Positions 10,218 to 21,801 of a stretch of 64,000 bases of DNA are shown in pieces. Source of the stretch: Pelistega europaea. Its GTDB lineage: Bacteria; Pseudomonadota; Gammaproteobacteria; Burkholderiales; Burkholderiaceae_B. Below the pieces are notes generated by a model. That model saw nothing but the letters and a program-made list of their open reading frames with translations, was not told the DNA's origin and made no database searches. Every line of letters begins with the position of its first letter. The first letter of the stretch is position 1. The position numbers and the translations under genes are program-made. The DNA is taken from contig NZ_JABGBO010000001.1 in NCBI RefSeq assembly GCF_013133775.1, positions 282,524 to 346,523 on the forward strand, written 5' to 3'.

Positions 10218-11972
10218 TTACCTGCGTTTTAACAAGAATTTCGTTTCTTTAGAATGCAATTTCACTTTAAAACTTCTTAATTCATCACGCCGGAAAACAT
10301 GTATGGTCACTTTGTCTTTAACACGATAACGACTTAACACAGTATCCAGATTTTTGCTGTCTACACGGATATTATCTATTGCCACCAGTACATCACCAGC
10401 TGATAAACCACCTTGATGTGCAGCCCCTTGTTCATAGGCGATAGCAATAACACAATCACCGTTAATAACTTTGGTTTTAATATTGAGACCAGCCTCTTTA
10501 CTTGGTTCTGTGGTTAGTGTAATGCCGTGGCTTGCCCATAGCTTGGCAAGTGGGACATCCTCAACGCCTAATGCGTACCGCTCGACAAACTCAGCAGTAT
10601 CAACGCCTGTAGCTTCTTTGATGAGGGATATAACTTGCTCGTCGCGTAGACCTCTGTGAGGATGTTTGGTGTAAAAATCACGACCAAATTTTTTCCAGAA
10701 TAACCGCATCACATCGTCCAATGACTTTTTGCCAGAAGATTTTTGTTGAATTAATAAATCTAGTCCAAGAGCAACAAGAGAGCCTTTGGTGTAGTAGCTG
10801 ACAATAGCGTTGGGAGAGTTCTCGTCTTGTTTATAGTATTTGTTCCATGCATCAAAAGAACTGTCTGCCACACTTTGCTTGAAACGACCAGGGGCGTTGC
10901 ATACATTATTGAGGGTTTTTTCAATAAGCGATAAGTATTTTTCTTCAGTGATTAAGCCTGTCCGATACAACACTTGATCATCATAGTAAGAGGTGAAACC
11001 CTCAAAAATCCAAAGCAAAGAAGTAGGAGTTGCTTGAGTTAAATCATAAGGGGCAAATGTCTGTGGTTTAATGCGTTTGACATTCCAGGTGTGGAAGTAT
11101 TCGTGACTGATTAAACCGAGAAACTGACAATAGCCATCTGTCATCTCAGTCTGCCCAATGACAGGTATATCAGAACGAGATGCCATGAGGGCTGTGCTAG
11201 CACGATGCTCAAGACCACCATAATCAGAACCTGTGACCATTGTCATAAATACATATCTGTCGCTACTATCTAAGAATGGTGCCTTATGTGTTTTTGGCTC
11301 AAAAAGCTTAATCTGATATTCGCAAATTTTAGCAGTATCCCGAGCAATGCGTTCTAAATCAATATTGGGTATAAGGCCTGTAAATACCATCTCATGGCGT
11401 GCTCCACATGCCTCAAAGCTAATAAAAGCCGGCGTCCCCATTTCTACTGGATGGTCGACCAGAGCATCATAATTAGGAGCTTTATAAAGTCCAAAACCGT
11501 GGCGTTTAGCAGCCCCTTTTTTTCCAATGGCTTCGGGTAAGCTAGTGTAAACCTTCCAAGTAGAGTAGTTGTCTGGGGCTTGGATGTCGACATAGCAAGG
11601 ATGGTTTTCTTGTTTATGGACTTTTAGAAAGACGCTAGTACCATTGAAAAAACCGTGCGTTTCATCAAGATGGGCAGCACGTACTGACAAGTCCCATGCA
11701 TATACAAGATACGATAACTTAATAGGTTTTGTGCTGGCTTGTATTTGCCAAGAATGATTATCTAGCTTGGTTAATGTGAGTGGTTTATTGCCGCTACTTG
11801 CGCGCAGTTGTTGAATATGACGAGAAAAGTCCCGTATTAGATAAGAGCCTGGAATCCAAGTGGGTAAACTAACGATTTGCCCTCTTGGGTCTGGGCGTCG
11901 GATGTGAAGTTCTACTGCAAATAAATGACCAGCTAAATCAGCTGGCTTAATATGATAAAGAATGTCGCTCAT
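10218..11972 (-). CDS. M61-family glycyl aminopeptidase with PDZ domain
   Basis: Zinc metallopeptidase of 584 residues. The zinc motif HEYFH is at 290-294, with WNVKRIKP following, and the third ligand is probably Glu324 in [15 protein letters not shown] near 252-256 is also typical of M61. A PDZ domain occupies about residues 470-560 ([16 protein letters not shown]). No signal peptide is apparent, so it is probably cytoplasmic. Peptides with N-terminal Gly or Ala are the known substrates of the family. The downstream crcB is likely in the same transcript. Confidence 0.9.
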   Translation of the reverse strand: MSDILYHIKPADLAGHLFAVELHIRRPDPRGQIVSLPTWIPGSYLIRDFSRHIQQLRASSGNKPLTLTKLDNHSWQIQASTKPIKLSYLVYAWDLSVRAAHLDETHGFFNGTSVFLKVHKQENHPCYVDIQAPDNYSTWKVYTSLPEAIGKKGAAKRHGFGLYKAPNYDALVDHPVEMGTPAFISFEACGARHEMVFTGLIPNIDLERIARDTAKICEYQIKLFEPKTHKAPFLDSSDRYVFMTMVTGSDYGGLEHRASTALMASRSDIPVIGQTEMTDGYCQFLGLISHEYFHTWNVKRIKPQTFAPYDLTQATPTSLLWIFEGFTSYYDDQVLYRTGLITEEKYLSLIEKTLNNVCNAPGRFKQSVADSSFDAWNKYYKQDENSPNAIVSYYTKGSLVALGLDLLIQQKSSGKKSLDDVMRLFWKKFGRDFYTKHPHRGLRDEQVISLIKEATGVDTAEFVERYALGVEDVPLAKLWASHGITLTTEPSKEAGLNIKTKVINGDCVIAIAYEQGAAHQGGLSAGDVLVAIDNIRVDSKNLDTVLSRYRVKDKVTIHVFRRDELRSFKVKLHSKETKFLLKRR

Positions 11973-12285
11973 GAGATAGTTATATAAAAAATAAATAAGT
12001 AGATTGTCTAATGTTAGGACTTTTTGTGGGTGATGTGAAGTTTTTTATCTAATTGCATCGCAAATAAAGTCGGGATAATTAATTTGTTAGAGCAAGGTCA
12101 AGCAGAACATTTGCTAAAGAGTGGCTGACACATTCTTATGCAACGGAGGGGGCTGCTTAGTGGTATGGTGCGGAGAACTTATGTTTTTGGGATAATGCAA
12201 GACTGCTCTCATGATTTTTACTAATTGCAAGGCTCTCATGTAGCAGGGCATAATGAGACAATTATTTTAAATTTAAAAGGAGATA
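11973..12285. other. Intergenic region between M61 peptidase and echA
   Basis: 313 nt separating two divergent genes. No convincing coding sequence or RNA gene was seen. It must hold the promoters of both genes. The only clear signal is the AAAGGAG ribosome-binding site just before the echA start. The stretch is AT-rich near both genes. Confidence 0.5.
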
Positions 12286-13071
12286 ATGATGTCAGAAGAA
12301 AAATTGGTGTTGGCCGAAGTGCACGGTAAAGTAGGGTTGTTGACCTTAAACCGTCCCAAGGCATTAAATGCACTCAACAACGAAATTATGCAGCAGCTTA
12401 GTGATGCACTATTAGCATTTGAAAAAAATGACAATATCCATGTGATTGTATTGACGGGTAGTGAAAAAGCATTTGCAGCAGGTGCTGATATTAAAGCTAT
12501 GCAGAACTGGACATATATGGATGTGTATAAATCTGATTATATTGGTGGTTTCTGGGAGACAATGAAGACCAGCATTCGTAAACCAGTAATCGCGGCTGTA
12601 TCAGGTTTTGCGCTTGGTGGAGGTTGTGAATTGGCAATGATGTGTGACATGATTATTGCAGCAGAGAATGCAAAATTTGGTCAGCCAGAGATTAAGTTGG
12701 GTACCATTCCTGGCTTAGGAGGGACGCAGCGTCTCACTCGAGCCATAGGCAAGGCAAAAGCGATGGATTTGGTATTGAGCGGTCGTTTTATGGACGTGGC
12801 TGAAGCAGAGAGTGCAGGATTGGTTGCACGAGTGTTGCCTGTAGAGGGGTTTATCCAGGAGGTACTCAAAATTGCCGAGGGTATGGCAGCATTTTCTTCC
12901 CCTGTGCTTATGATGGCTAAGCAATGTGTAAATGCAGCCCTTGAGACAACATTAGAACAAGGTCTTGCGTATGAGCGCCGTGTGTTCCATGCAACATTTG
13001 CACTAGAGGATCAGAAAGAGGGAATGGCTGCATTCGTTGAAAAGCGCCCACCAAACTTCAAAAATATGTAA
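12286..13071 (+). CDS. Enoyl-CoA hydratase
   Basis: Crotonase-fold enzyme of 261 residues that hydrates trans-2-enoyl-CoA in beta-oxidation. The oxyanion-hole segments AFAAGADI and ALGGGCELAM are present, and so are both catalytic glutamates of short-chain enoyl-CoA hydratases (Glu115 in GGGCE; Glu135 in GQPEIKLG). AAAGGAG precedes ATGATG, so either ATG may be used. It stands alone between the M61 gene and the ATP synthase operon. Substrate chain length cannot be read from sequence. Confidence 0.92.
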   Translation: MMSEEKLVLAEVHGKVGLLTLNRPKALNALNNEIMQQLSDALLAFEKNDNIHVIVLTGSEKAFAAGADIKAMQNWTYMDVYKSDYIGGFWETMKTSIRKPVIAAVSGFALGGGCELAMMCDMIIAAENAKFGQPEIKLGTIPGLGGTQRLTRAIGKAKAMDLVLSGRFMDVAEAESAGLVARVLPVEGFIQEVLKIAEGMAAFSSPVLMMAKQCVNAALETTLEQGLAYERRVFHATFALEDQKEGMAAFVEKRPPNFKNM

Positions 13072-13168
13072 GAAACCAATCGTAATAATTGATTTAAATC
13101 TTAAAACAGGCTATACTTAGCAGGATTTAGTAGATTTAACCGATATGCAATGTACTTAGCTTTATTTG

Positions 13169-13210
13169 ACCGCAAGTTGTATATAGTTTGTATATAATTT
13201 GCGGTTTTTT
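13169..13210 (+). terminator. Hairpin and T-run upstream of atpI
   Basis: ACCGCAA (13169-13175) pairs with TTGCGGT (13199-13205), the inner TATATA copies can pair further, and six Ts follow. This is a textbook intrinsic terminator for echA, only 27 nt before the atpI TTG codon. A TATAAT at 13193-13198 lies in its descending arm, so terminator and atp promoter may overlap. Confidence 0.65.
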
Positions 13211-13236
13211 AAGCAAGATGCAATAGGAATCTTTAA

Positions 13237-13647
13237 TTGGAAGCCGTTAAACTTAGTCCAGAGGAACGTGCGTTACTAGATGCGCAGGCTGCGAGAGGAC
13301 TAGTGCATATACTGGTTGCTCAGTTCGCTGTGTTGATGGTGGTTGTGCTGCTGACAGGTCTAGTGTCGGGAGTTATGCCGATGGTATCGGCACTGGCGGG
13401 CGGTATGACGTATTTTATCCCTACTTTTGTTGTGGTTTTGCGGATGTTGATACGTCTTTCTTCGGGTAAGCCTGGCTCTGCAGGGACGTTGTTTATTGCA
13501 GAGGGTATTAAGATTGTTGGTACCATTGCGTTATTGATTCTACTGGTAAAGTTTATGGGAAGCATGATTGTGTGGCCAGCTTTGTTGCTGGGGCTTATCG
13601 CAGTCATGAAAAGTTATTTTTTTCTGCTTATCTTTAAAAAAGTTTAA
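13237..13647 (+). CDS. atpI: ATP synthase protein I
   Basis: 136-residue membrane protein with four hydrophobic segments; the polar N-terminus (LSPEERALLDAQAARG) is followed by the first helix. In other bacteria AtpI assists assembly of the c-ring. The start is TTG, with AGGA about 10 nt upstream; no ATG exists near the conserved N-terminus. First gene of the atp operon. Confidence 0.85.
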   Translation: MEAVKLSPEERALLDAQAARGLVHILVAQFAVLMVVVLLTGLVSGVMPMVSALAGGMTYFIPTFVVVLRMLIRLSSGKPGSAGTLFIAEGIKIVGTIALLILLVKFMGSMIVWPALLLGLIAVMKSYFFLLIFKKV

Positions 13648-13706
13648 GCGGTTTTTTGGAAAGTTGATTTCTAGTCGATGGACTAGCATTTGGGAGTATA
13701 GGTCAA

Positions 13707-14588
13707 ATGTCTGCACCAGAAGGCGTGTCACCACAGCAGTATTACATCCAGCACCATTTGGTTCATTTTAATAACCTTGGTGAGAAGCAGCAGTCAATTG
13801 CTGATTTTAGCGTTATCAACTATGACTCATTATTTTGGTCTATTGCTATGGGGCTCATCGTTATTGGTGTGCTTTATTTGGCAGCTCGCAAAGCTACCAG
13901 TGGCGTACCAGGTCGCTTCCAAGCGGCTGTCGAAATGATGGTCGAGATGGTGGCGGATCAGGCCAAAGGTATTGTGCATAATGCTCAATCACGTTTGTTT
14001 GTAGCGCCGTTGGCGTTGACTGTGTTCTTATGGATTACTCTTATGAATACATTGGACTTGGTGCCAGTGGATTTATTGGGTTGGGTCTTTCAGCAACTTG
14101 GTCTTGCTCACGATCATCATGACCCACTTTACTATCATCGTATTCTTCCAACCGCCGATTTAAATATCCCTATGGGTATGTCTATGTGCGTGTTGTTGCT
14201 TTCTCTTTATTATGGTATCAAGATTAAAGGCGGTGGCCATTTTGTGGCTGAGTTGTTTACGGCGCCTTTCCATGCTCACGGTGTAGGTGCGATTCTGTTG
14301 GCTCCAGCGAACTTCGCTCTTAACCTTATTGAGTATGGTGCCAAGACTGTGTCATTAGGTATGCGACTTTTCGGTAATATGTTTGCCGGTGAATTGGTGT
14401 TCATGCTTATTGCTCTGTTGGGCGGTGCTTGGTCTGGTTTCAATGCTCTCAGCATTGCATTAGGTGCTGGTCATGTGGTGGCTGGTGCAATTTGGGCGAT
14501 TTTCCATATTATGGTGATTTTGCTTCAAGCGTTTATTTTCATGATGTTGACATTGGTTTACATCGGTCAAGCGCACGAGGGTCACTAG
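13707..14588 (+). CDS. atpB: F0F1 ATP synthase subunit a
   Basis: Membrane stator subunit forming the proton half-channels against the c-ring. At 293 residues it shows the essential arginine motif [12 protein letters not shown] and ends [15 protein letters not shown], as in betaproteobacterial AtpB. A His-rich loop ([13 protein letters not shown]) precedes the second half. The N-terminus [16 protein letters not shown] is typical of the group. Confidence 0.97.
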   Translation: MSAPEGVSPQQYYIQHHLVHFNNLGEKQQSIADFSVINYDSLFWSIAMGLIVIGVLYLAARKATSGVPGRFQAAVEMMVEMVADQAKGIVHNAQSRLFVAPLALTVFLWITLMNTLDLVPVDLLGWVFQQLGLAHDHHDPLYYHRILPTADLNIPMGMSMCVLLLSLYYGIKIKGGGHFVAELFTAPFHAHGVGAILLAPANFALNLIEYGAKTVSLGMRLFGNMFAGELVFMLIALLGGAWSGFNALSIALGAGHVVAGAIWAIFHIMVILLQAFIFMMLTLVYIGQAHEGH

Positions 14589-14598
14589 TAAGGTTTCA

Positions 14599-14622
14599 GA
14601 GTATCGACTCTGGTCGGTACTC
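14599..14622 (+). other. Hairpin in the atpB-atpE gap
   Basis: GAGTATCGAC (14599-14608) pairs with GTCGGTACTC (14613-14622) over a 4-nt loop, and T-rich sequence follows. Candidate RNA-processing or attenuation signal inside the atp operon, upstream of the c-subunit gene. The rest of the gap (to 14710) is AT-rich and ends in an AAGGAG ribosome-binding site. Confidence 0.5.
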
Positions 14623-14668
14623 TCTTTAGGTCTTTTGGACCGTTTGTTTAACTTAAGTAGTTTTTTAA

Positions 14669-14953
<285 letters not shown>

Positions 14954-14968
14954 TCAAGAGACATTTTT

Positions 14969-15027
14969 ACCATCACTTGATGGTTAGTGAACTGGATGGA
15001 ATGATGTAGGGTGTAGGACCCTACATC
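14969..15027 (+). other. Two hairpins in the atpE-atpF gap
   Basis: ACCATC/GATGGT (14969-14984) is followed by a perfect 10-bp stem GATGTAGGGT/ACCCTACATC (15003-15027, 5-nt loop). No T-run follows, so they look like mRNA-stabilising or processing structures at the 3' end of the c-subunit cistron rather than full terminators. Confidence 0.55.
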
Positions 15028-15097
15028 CGAAAATTCAGTAAAGAATTCCGGGTGATGCGATTATCTCGCCGCCTTAACATATAGAAGGGAAACGACC

Positions 15098-15568
15098 GTG
15101 AATTTAAACGCGACGCTCTTTTTCCAGATGATTGTCTTCTTTGTGTTGGCATGGTTTACGATGAAATTCATCTGGCCGCCACTTATCAAAGCCATTGACG
15201 ATCGTCGTCAAAAAATTGCCGAAGGCTTAGCTGCCGCTGACAAAGGTAAGACAGACTTGGCTCAAGCTCAAGCTCGTATTACTCAAATTGAGCAAACAGC
15301 AAAAGCTGACAATCAACTTCGTCTTGCTGAAGCTGAAAAACAAGCGACTTCTATTGTGAACGCCGCTCGTGAAGAGGCAGAAGTTGAACGTGCTCGCATC
15401 ATTGCACAAGCAAAACAAGATGCAGAGCTAGAAGTTGAACGCTTACGTGGTAGCTTACGTGATGAAGTGGCTGCTCTTGCCGTAAAAGGCGCTGAGCAAA
15501 TTCTTCGTCGTGAAGTCGATGCTAAAACCCATGCTGAGTTGTTAGAACAACTTAAGGCACAGCTTTAA
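15098..15568 (+). CDS. atpF: F0F1 ATP synthase subunit b
   Basis: Peripheral stalk subunit of 156 residues. A single N-terminal membrane helix (about residues 8-26, ending [10 protein letters not shown]) is followed by a long Ala/Glu/Lys helical stalk. FIWPPL is characteristic of proteobacterial b subunits. The gap after atpE holds two hairpins; atpH follows after 12 nt. Confidence 0.96.
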   Translation: MNLNATLFFQMIVFFVLAWFTMKFIWPPLIKAIDDRRQKIAEGLAAADKGKTDLAQAQARITQIEQTAKADNQLRLAEAEKQATSIVNAAREEAEVERARIIAQAKQDAELEVERLRGSLRDEVAALAVKGAEQILRREVDAKTHAELLEQLKAQL

Positions 15569-15580
15569 TCTAGGACTATC

Positions 15581-16120
15581 ATGGCTGAATTATCAACAAT
15601 TGCTCGTCCATATGCAGAGGCTCTTTATGCTGCGGCTCGTGATAAGAACGCAGTAGCACAGTGGTCTACTGTTTTGGGTGAACTAGCTCAAATTTCTTCT
15701 AATGAAGACGTTAGAGAAGTGATGACTGATCCACGATTGTCTAAGGCTCAGCGCAAAGAGTTATTGCTTGGTTTAGTTAAGAGTACTTTACCAGCAGATG
15801 CCACAAACTTTATCGATCTCTTAGTTGAAAATGATCGAGTAGTCACTCTCCCCGAAATTGCAGAGCAATTTGAAGGTTTAAAAAATCGCCATGAAGGTTC
15901 TGCTATTGCTAAGATAGTGAGTGCTTATGAACTCACTGATGCACAAGTGCAAGAATTATTAGCGGGTTTGGAGAGAAAGTTTGGTGTCAAACTCAAGCCC
16001 GAGGTTACAGTCGATAACTCAATTATCGGTGGCATTCGTGTCACTGTGGGTGATCAGGTATTAGATACTTCCGTGCAAGCACAATTAACTCGCTTGCGTG
16101 ATACATTGGCTGCTCAATAA
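15581..16120 (+). CDS. atpH: F0F1 ATP synthase subunit delta
   Basis: 179-residue stator subunit joining b to the F1 head. It begins [16 protein letters not shown], the standard delta N-terminus, and ends with the [29 protein letters not shown] segment that defines the family. It lies between atpF and atpA with short gaps. Confidence 0.95.
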   Translation: MAELSTIARPYAEALYAAARDKNAVAQWSTVLGELAQISSNEDVREVMTDPRLSKAQRKELLLGLVKSTLPADATNFIDLLVENDRVVTLPEIAEQFEGLKNRHEGSAIAKIVSAYELTDAQVQELLAGLERKFGVKLKPEVTVDNSIIGGIRVTVGDQVLDTSVQAQLTRLRDTLAAQ

Positions 16121-16155
16121 GCGCCATAGAATAACAGGATTTCAGGAGTCTGAAT

Positions 16156-17697
16156 ATGCAACTCAATCCGTCAGAAATCAGCGAATTGCTAAAAAGCCGT
16201 ATTGAAGGCTTGGGTGCTTCTGCCGATGTTCGTACACAGGGTACTGTCGTTTCAGTAACCGACGGTATTACACGTATCCACGGTTTATCCGATGTGATGC
16301 AAGGTGAAATGCTTGAATTTCCGAACAATGTATATGGTCTAGCTCTTAACTTGGAGCGCGACTCAGTTGGTGCGGTAATTCTTGGTAACTATACTGGTAT
16401 TTCAGAGGGTGACTCTGTTAAGACAACAGGTCGCATTTTGGAAGTGCCTGTTGGTCCAGAACTATTAGGTCGTGTTGTTAACACACTAGGTCAACCAATC
16501 GATGGTAAAGGTCCTATCAACGCAAAAGAAACAGACATCATCGAGAAAGTGGCTCCAGGTGTGATTGCACGTAAATCTGTGGATCAACCATTACAAACAG
16601 GTATCAAAGCGATTGACTCAATGGTACCTATCGGTCGTGGTCAACGTGAGTTGATTATTGGTGACCGTCAAACAGGTAAAACAGCGGTTGCTGTGGATGC
16701 TATTATTAACCAAAAAGGCACTGGCGTTAAGTGTGTGTATGTGGCTATTGGTCAAAAAGCATCTACTATCAACAACGTTGTCCGTAAATTAGAAGAACAT
16801 GGTGCGTTAGAGTACACTATCGTTGTTGCAGCATCTGCCTCTGATTCAGCAGCAATGCAATACCTTGCTCCTTATGCTGGTTGTACAATGGGTGAATACT
16901 TCCGTGACCGTGGTGAAGATGCTCTTATCGTTTATGATGACTTGACTAAACAAGCTTGGGCTTACCGTCAAGTGTCATTGCTATTGCGCCGTCCACCTGG
17001 ACGTGAAGCATATCCTGGTGACGTATTCTACTTACACTCTCGCTTGCTAGAGCGTGCTGCTCGTGTAAATGCTGAGTATGTTGAGAAGTTTACTAAAGGC
17101 GCAGTTACTGGCAAGACAGGTTCATTGACTGCATTGCCAATCATTGAAACACAAGCTGGTGACGTATCAGCGTTCGTACCAACTAACGTGATTTCTATTA
17201 CTGACGGTCAAATCTTCCTAGAAACTGACTTGTTTAACGCAGGTGTTCGTCCAGCGATTAACGCGGGTATTTCGGTATCTCGTGTGGGTGGTGCAGCACA
17301 AACTAAAGTTGTTAAGAAGCTTTCTGGTGGTATCCGTACTGACTTAGCTCAATATCGTGAGTTGGCTGCATTTGCGCAGTTTGCTTCTGATCTTGATGAT
17401 GCTACTCGTCGTCAGTTAGAGCGTGGTAAACGTGTGGTTGAGTTATTGAAACAACCACAATATGAACCTCAAAAAGTTTGGGAATTAGCTGTTTCACTTT
17501 ATGCCGTGAATAACGGTTACATTGATGATGTAGAAGTGTCTCAAGTATTGGCTTTCGAGAAAGCGCTTAAAGACGAAATCAGACATAACCATGCTGATTT
17601 AGTTGATAGCATCGAGAGCAAAAAAGAACTTACCAAAGAAGATGAAGCAAAACTGAAAGATGTTATTGCTAACTTCAAAAAAGTAGCTTCTTTCTAA
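16156..17697 (+). CDS. atpA: F0F1 ATP synthase subunit alpha
   Basis: 513-residue non-catalytic nucleotide-binding subunit of F1, the usual length. The Walker A motif GDRQTGKTA is near residue 172 and the alpha/beta signature [13 protein letters not shown] is present. The N-terminus [17 protein letters not shown] is typical. AGGAG lies upstream. A strong hairpin follows before atpG. Confidence 0.98.
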   Translation: MQLNPSEISELLKSRIEGLGASADVRTQGTVVSVTDGITRIHGLSDVMQGEMLEFPNNVYGLALNLERDSVGAVILGNYTGISEGDSVKTTGRILEVPVGPELLGRVVNTLGQPIDGKGPINAKETDIIEKVAPGVIARKSVDQPLQTGIKAIDSMVPIGRGQRELIIGDRQTGKTAVAVDAIINQKGTGVKCVYVAIGQKASTINNVVRKLEEHGALEYTIVVAASASDSAAMQYLAPYAGCTMGEYFRDRGEDALIVYDDLTKQAWAYRQVSLLLRRPPGREAYPGDVFYLHSRLLERAARVNAEYVEKFTKGAVTGKTGSLTALPIIETQAGDVSAFVPTNVISITDGQIFLETDLFNAGVRPAINAGISVSRVGGAAQTKVVKKLSGGIRTDLAQYRELAAFAQFASDLDDATRRQLERGKRVVELLKQPQYEPQKVWELAVSLYAVNNGYIDDVEVSQVLAFEKALKDEIRHNHADLVDSIESKKELTKEDEAKLKDVIANFKKVASF

Positions 17698-17710
17698 AAC
17701 TCAAGGTGGA

Positions 17711-17738
17711 GCATACCTAGGTAGCTAGGTATGCTTTT
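17711..17738 (+). terminator. Terminator-like hairpin between atpA and atpG
   Basis: GCATACCTAG (17711-17720) pairs perfectly with CTAGGTATGC (17725-17734) around GTAG, followed by TTTT. It resembles an intrinsic terminator but sits inside the operon, so it is best read as a partial attenuator or processing site that lowers expression of downstream atpG relative to atpA. Confidence 0.6.
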
Positions 17739-17763
17739 GTAAGCAATCTCCTAGGAAAGCGAC

Positions 17764-18672
17764 ATGGCTGGAATTAAGGAAATCCGTACTAAGATCAAGA
17801 GTGTACAAAACACTCGCAAGATCACCAAGGCGATGGAAATGGTGGCGGCTTCTAAAATGCGTAAAGCGCAAGATAGAATGCGTGCGAGCCGTCCATACAC
17901 AAAGAAAGTACGTGAGATTGCCATGCACATGATGATGACGAACCCTGGTTATTCTCATCCATTTTTGGAGGAGCGTAAAGAGGTGAAGGCAGTCGGTATT
18001 GTGATGGTAACGACAGACAAAGGTCTATGCGGTGGTTTAAATACCAATATTTCGCGCTTAGTGTTAAGCCGCCTCAAGGAATTTGAATCACAAGGTATTA
18101 AGGTTCAGGCAACAGCTTTTGGTAACAAGGGCTTAGGCTTCCTTACTCGTTTAGGGGTGAACCTAGTATCACAACAGGTTAATCTTGGTGATAAACCTAA
18201 TCTTGAAGCACTTGTGGGTGCACTCAAAGTACAATTAGACGACTACGTTAATGGTAAAATTGATGCAGTTTATATTGCAACGAGTGATTTTGTGAATACA
18301 ATGCGTCAGGTACCTACATTTGTACGTATTCTGCCATTGCCAGATGGTCTTGCTGACCCATTCACAACCGAAGAAGGTAGCATTACAGCTGATGATAGTG
18401 CAAAATCTAGCTATCATTGGGATTATATCTTCGAGCCGGGTGCAAAAGAGGTGATTGATGACCTTCTTCAACGTTATGTTGAAGGGGTGGTTTATCAAGC
18501 AGTAGCAGAAAATATGGCGTCTGAGCAGTCTGCACGTATGGTTGCGATGAAGGCCGCATCAGATAATGCGAAAAAGGTTATTGGTGATTTGCAATTGGTG
18601 TATAACAAGACACGTCAAGCAGCAATTACCAAAGAAATTTCAGAAATCGTGGGAGGAGCCGCTGCAGTTTAA
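17764..18672 (+). CDS. atpG: F0F1 ATP synthase subunit gamma
   Basis: Central rotor shaft of F1, 302 residues. The N-terminal [21 protein letters not shown] and C-terminal [10 protein letters not shown] with [15 protein letters not shown] are the conserved coiled-coil ends. [11 protein letters not shown] marks the globular middle. An insertion-rich region about residues 195-225 makes it slightly longer than E. coli gamma, as in other betaproteobacteria. Confidence 0.97.
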   Translation: MAGIKEIRTKIKSVQNTRKITKAMEMVAASKMRKAQDRMRASRPYTKKVREIAMHMMMTNPGYSHPFLEERKEVKAVGIVMVTTDKGLCGGLNTNISRLVLSRLKEFESQGIKVQATAFGNKGLGFLTRLGVNLVSQQVNLGDKPNLEALVGALKVQLDDYVNGKIDAVYIATSDFVNTMRQVPTFVRILPLPDGLADPFTTEEGSITADDSAKSSYHWDYIFEPGAKEVIDDLLQRYVEGVVYQAVAENMASEQSARMVAMKAASDNAKKVIGDLQLVYNKTRQAAITKEISEIVGGAAAV

Positions 18673-18699
18673 GCGGTTACTTTCAAGCGTTAAAGGTAA

Positions 18700-20109
<1,410 letters not shown>

Positions 20110-20121
20110 TAAGGATTGAAT

Positions 20122-20553
20122 ATGTCAAACACACTTCATGTTGACGTGGTAAGTCAGGAAGAGTCTATCTACTCTGGAGAAGCCAAGATGGTGGTCCTTC
20201 CTGGTGAATCTGGGGAATTAGGTATTCTCCCAGGTCATACCCCACTGATTTCTCGTATCCGTCCAGGACAAGTTAAAATCGTTCGTGAAGATGGTAGCGA
20301 GGAGTATGTGTTTGTCGCAGGTGGTCTTCTAGAAGTTCAACCTAAAGCAGTCACTGTATTATCTGATACAGCTATCCGAGCAGCAGATCTTGATGAAGCC
20401 CGTGCATTGGCGGCTCGCGAGAAAGCTGAAGAATCTCTTCGCAATGCGAAGACTAAGGAAGAGATTGCTGTGGTTGAGGCTGAGCTTGCTATGTTGGCAG
20501 CACAAGCTCATGTGGCTCGCCAGTATGCTGAGCGCAGTAAAAATCGCCACTAA
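20122..20553 (+). CDS. atpC: F0F1 ATP synthase subunit epsilon
   Basis: 143-residue rotor subunit, with an N-terminal beta-sandwich ([17 protein letters not shown], then [16 protein letters not shown]) and C-terminal helices that can inhibit the enzyme. The ATG at 20122 is chosen because AAGGA ends 6 nt before it; an in-frame TTG two codons upstream lies too close to that site. Last gene of the operon. Confidence 0.95.
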   Translation: MSNTLHVDVVSQEESIYSGEAKMVVLPGESGELGILPGHTPLISRIRPGQVKIVREDGSEEYVFVAGGLLEVQPKAVTVLSDTAIRAADLDEARALAAREKAEESLRNAKTKEEIAVVEAELAMLAAQAHVARQYAERSKNRH

Positions 20554-20580
20554 CCTGCGATAGCGATACATAACCACATT

Positions 20581-20652
20581 TGAGCAAACTCTACGGAGTT
20601 TGCTCAGTGAAGTGGTATAAAGGACTGGTTGCAAGACAATCAGTCCTTTTGT
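20581..20652 (+). terminator. Terminators ending the atp operon
   Basis: An 11-bp perfect stem TGAGCAAACTC/GAGTTTGCTCA (20581-20606) is followed by a second stem, AAAGGACTG (20619-20627) with CAGTCCTTT (20641-20649), and a short T-rich tail. Together they close the operon. Confidence 0.75.
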
Positions 20653-20728
20653 ATTTATAGACCATCCGTATTTTTACACTACCCTCTCATAGAGGAGGTT
20701 ATTCTCTTTTAGCTGCTTATAATCGTGC

Positions 20729-20757
20729 TTCTGAGTTACTGACATAGCTGTTATAAT
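20729..20757 (+). promoter_or_regulatory. Predicted sigma70 promoter of the AEC transporter
   Basis: TTCTGA (20729-20734) and TATAAT (20752-20757) are separated by exactly 17 nt. They lie about 60 nt upstream of the transporter ATG. The -10 is perfect and the -35 is weak. Confidence 0.4.
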
Positions 20758-20814
20758 GGCTTCCTATCAAATAATAATGATGAAATCGGTATGCAATAAT
20801 AAGCAGGAGACAGC

Positions 20815-21732
20815 ATGGATTTAGTCTATCTCATCATATCAGATTGTTTGCTCATCCTTATTGGGTGGCTACTACATAATAAATGGCATTTTTCAGGTGA
20901 GTTTTTTACGGGTTTGGAAAAGTTAGTTTATTTTTTGTTATTTCCTGCCCTCATGATTCGTTCACTGACATTATCACCTATTTCTCTTAGCAGTGCCGGC
21001 AATTTACTCATCATTTCTTTTTTATTGTCATTCGCTGGCTTATGGATGGGCAGTCAGGTCAAGCGTTTTTTTCCTGTTGAGGCGAAATCTTTGGCTTCTA
21101 GCATACAATGCGCCTATCGATTTAATACTTTTATGGGGTTGTCTCTAGCTTCGGCGATTGCTGGTAAAGAAAGCTTTTTAGTGATGACAGTTTTGGTGGG
21201 ATTCTGTGTGCCAATTATGAATGTGTTGGCAGTTAATACGCTGGCTAAGCATCAGAATAACAGTAATGTATTACTTGAAATTTTGAAAAATCCTCTGGTT
21301 ATCTCAACTTTTATTGGTCTGACATTAAATTTTAGTGGTTGGAGTATCCCAGATCCTTTTGCGGGTACTTTGGAAAAGCTTTCTCAGGGAACTATCTCGT
21401 TGGGGCTTATGTGTGTGGGAGCTGCTCTGATGTTACGCTCAGGAGCACAGAATATCCAATTATTATCTTGGATTGTTTGTGTCCGATTATTGGTTATGCC
21501 TATTGTAGGTATCGTGCTTGCTTTGCTTTTCCAATTATCAGCGGTGAGTGCGCAAACACTTGTATTGTTTACCTCGCTACCGACAGCTTCTGCAGCCTAT
21601 ATCTTGGCGGTACGGATGGGAGGGGATGGGCGGACTGTGGCAAGTATTATTTCAGTTGGTACTATGTTTGCCATGTTAACCATGCCTATGTGGATGAGTT
21701 TGGCAGCATGGTTATTTCCTTTAGGTCAATGA
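20815..21732 (+). CDS. AEC-family transporter (auxin efflux carrier superfamily)
   Basis: 305-residue integral membrane protein with about ten hydrophobic helices in two repeats. The first repeat has FFTGLEKLVYFLLFPALMIRSL and the second has PTASAAYILAVRMGGD, both typical of bacterial AEC permeases such as malate or malonate transporters. Substrate unknown. Independent unit with AGGAG before the ATG. Convergent with the Bcr/CflA gene; a TGTGCA/TGCACA inverted repeat lies in the gap (about 21749-21779). Confidence 0.85.
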   Translation: MDLVYLIISDCLLILIGWLLHNKWHFSGEFFTGLEKLVYFLLFPALMIRSLTLSPISLSSAGNLLIISFLLSFAGLWMGSQVKRFFPVEAKSLASSIQCAYRFNTFMGLSLASAIAGKESFLVMTVLVGFCVPIMNVLAVNTLAKHQNNSNVLLEILKNPLVISTFIGLTLNFSGWSIPDPFAGTLEKLSQGTISLGLMCVGAALMLRSGAQNIQLLSWIVCVRLLVMPIVGIVLALLFQLSAVSAQTLVLFTSLPTASAAYILAVRMGGDGRTVASIISVGTMFAMLTMPMWMSLAAWLFPLGQ

Positions 21733-21801
21733 GACAGACCTGTAGAGGCTGTGCAATGATACGAGTATAATCTGCACACACCCCATCACGAAGATAGCTG
21801 T

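Noticed and set aside
21339..21770. 143-codon plus-strand frame inside the AEC gene
   Set aside because: Out-of-frame overlap with a clear transporter and no conserved motif.
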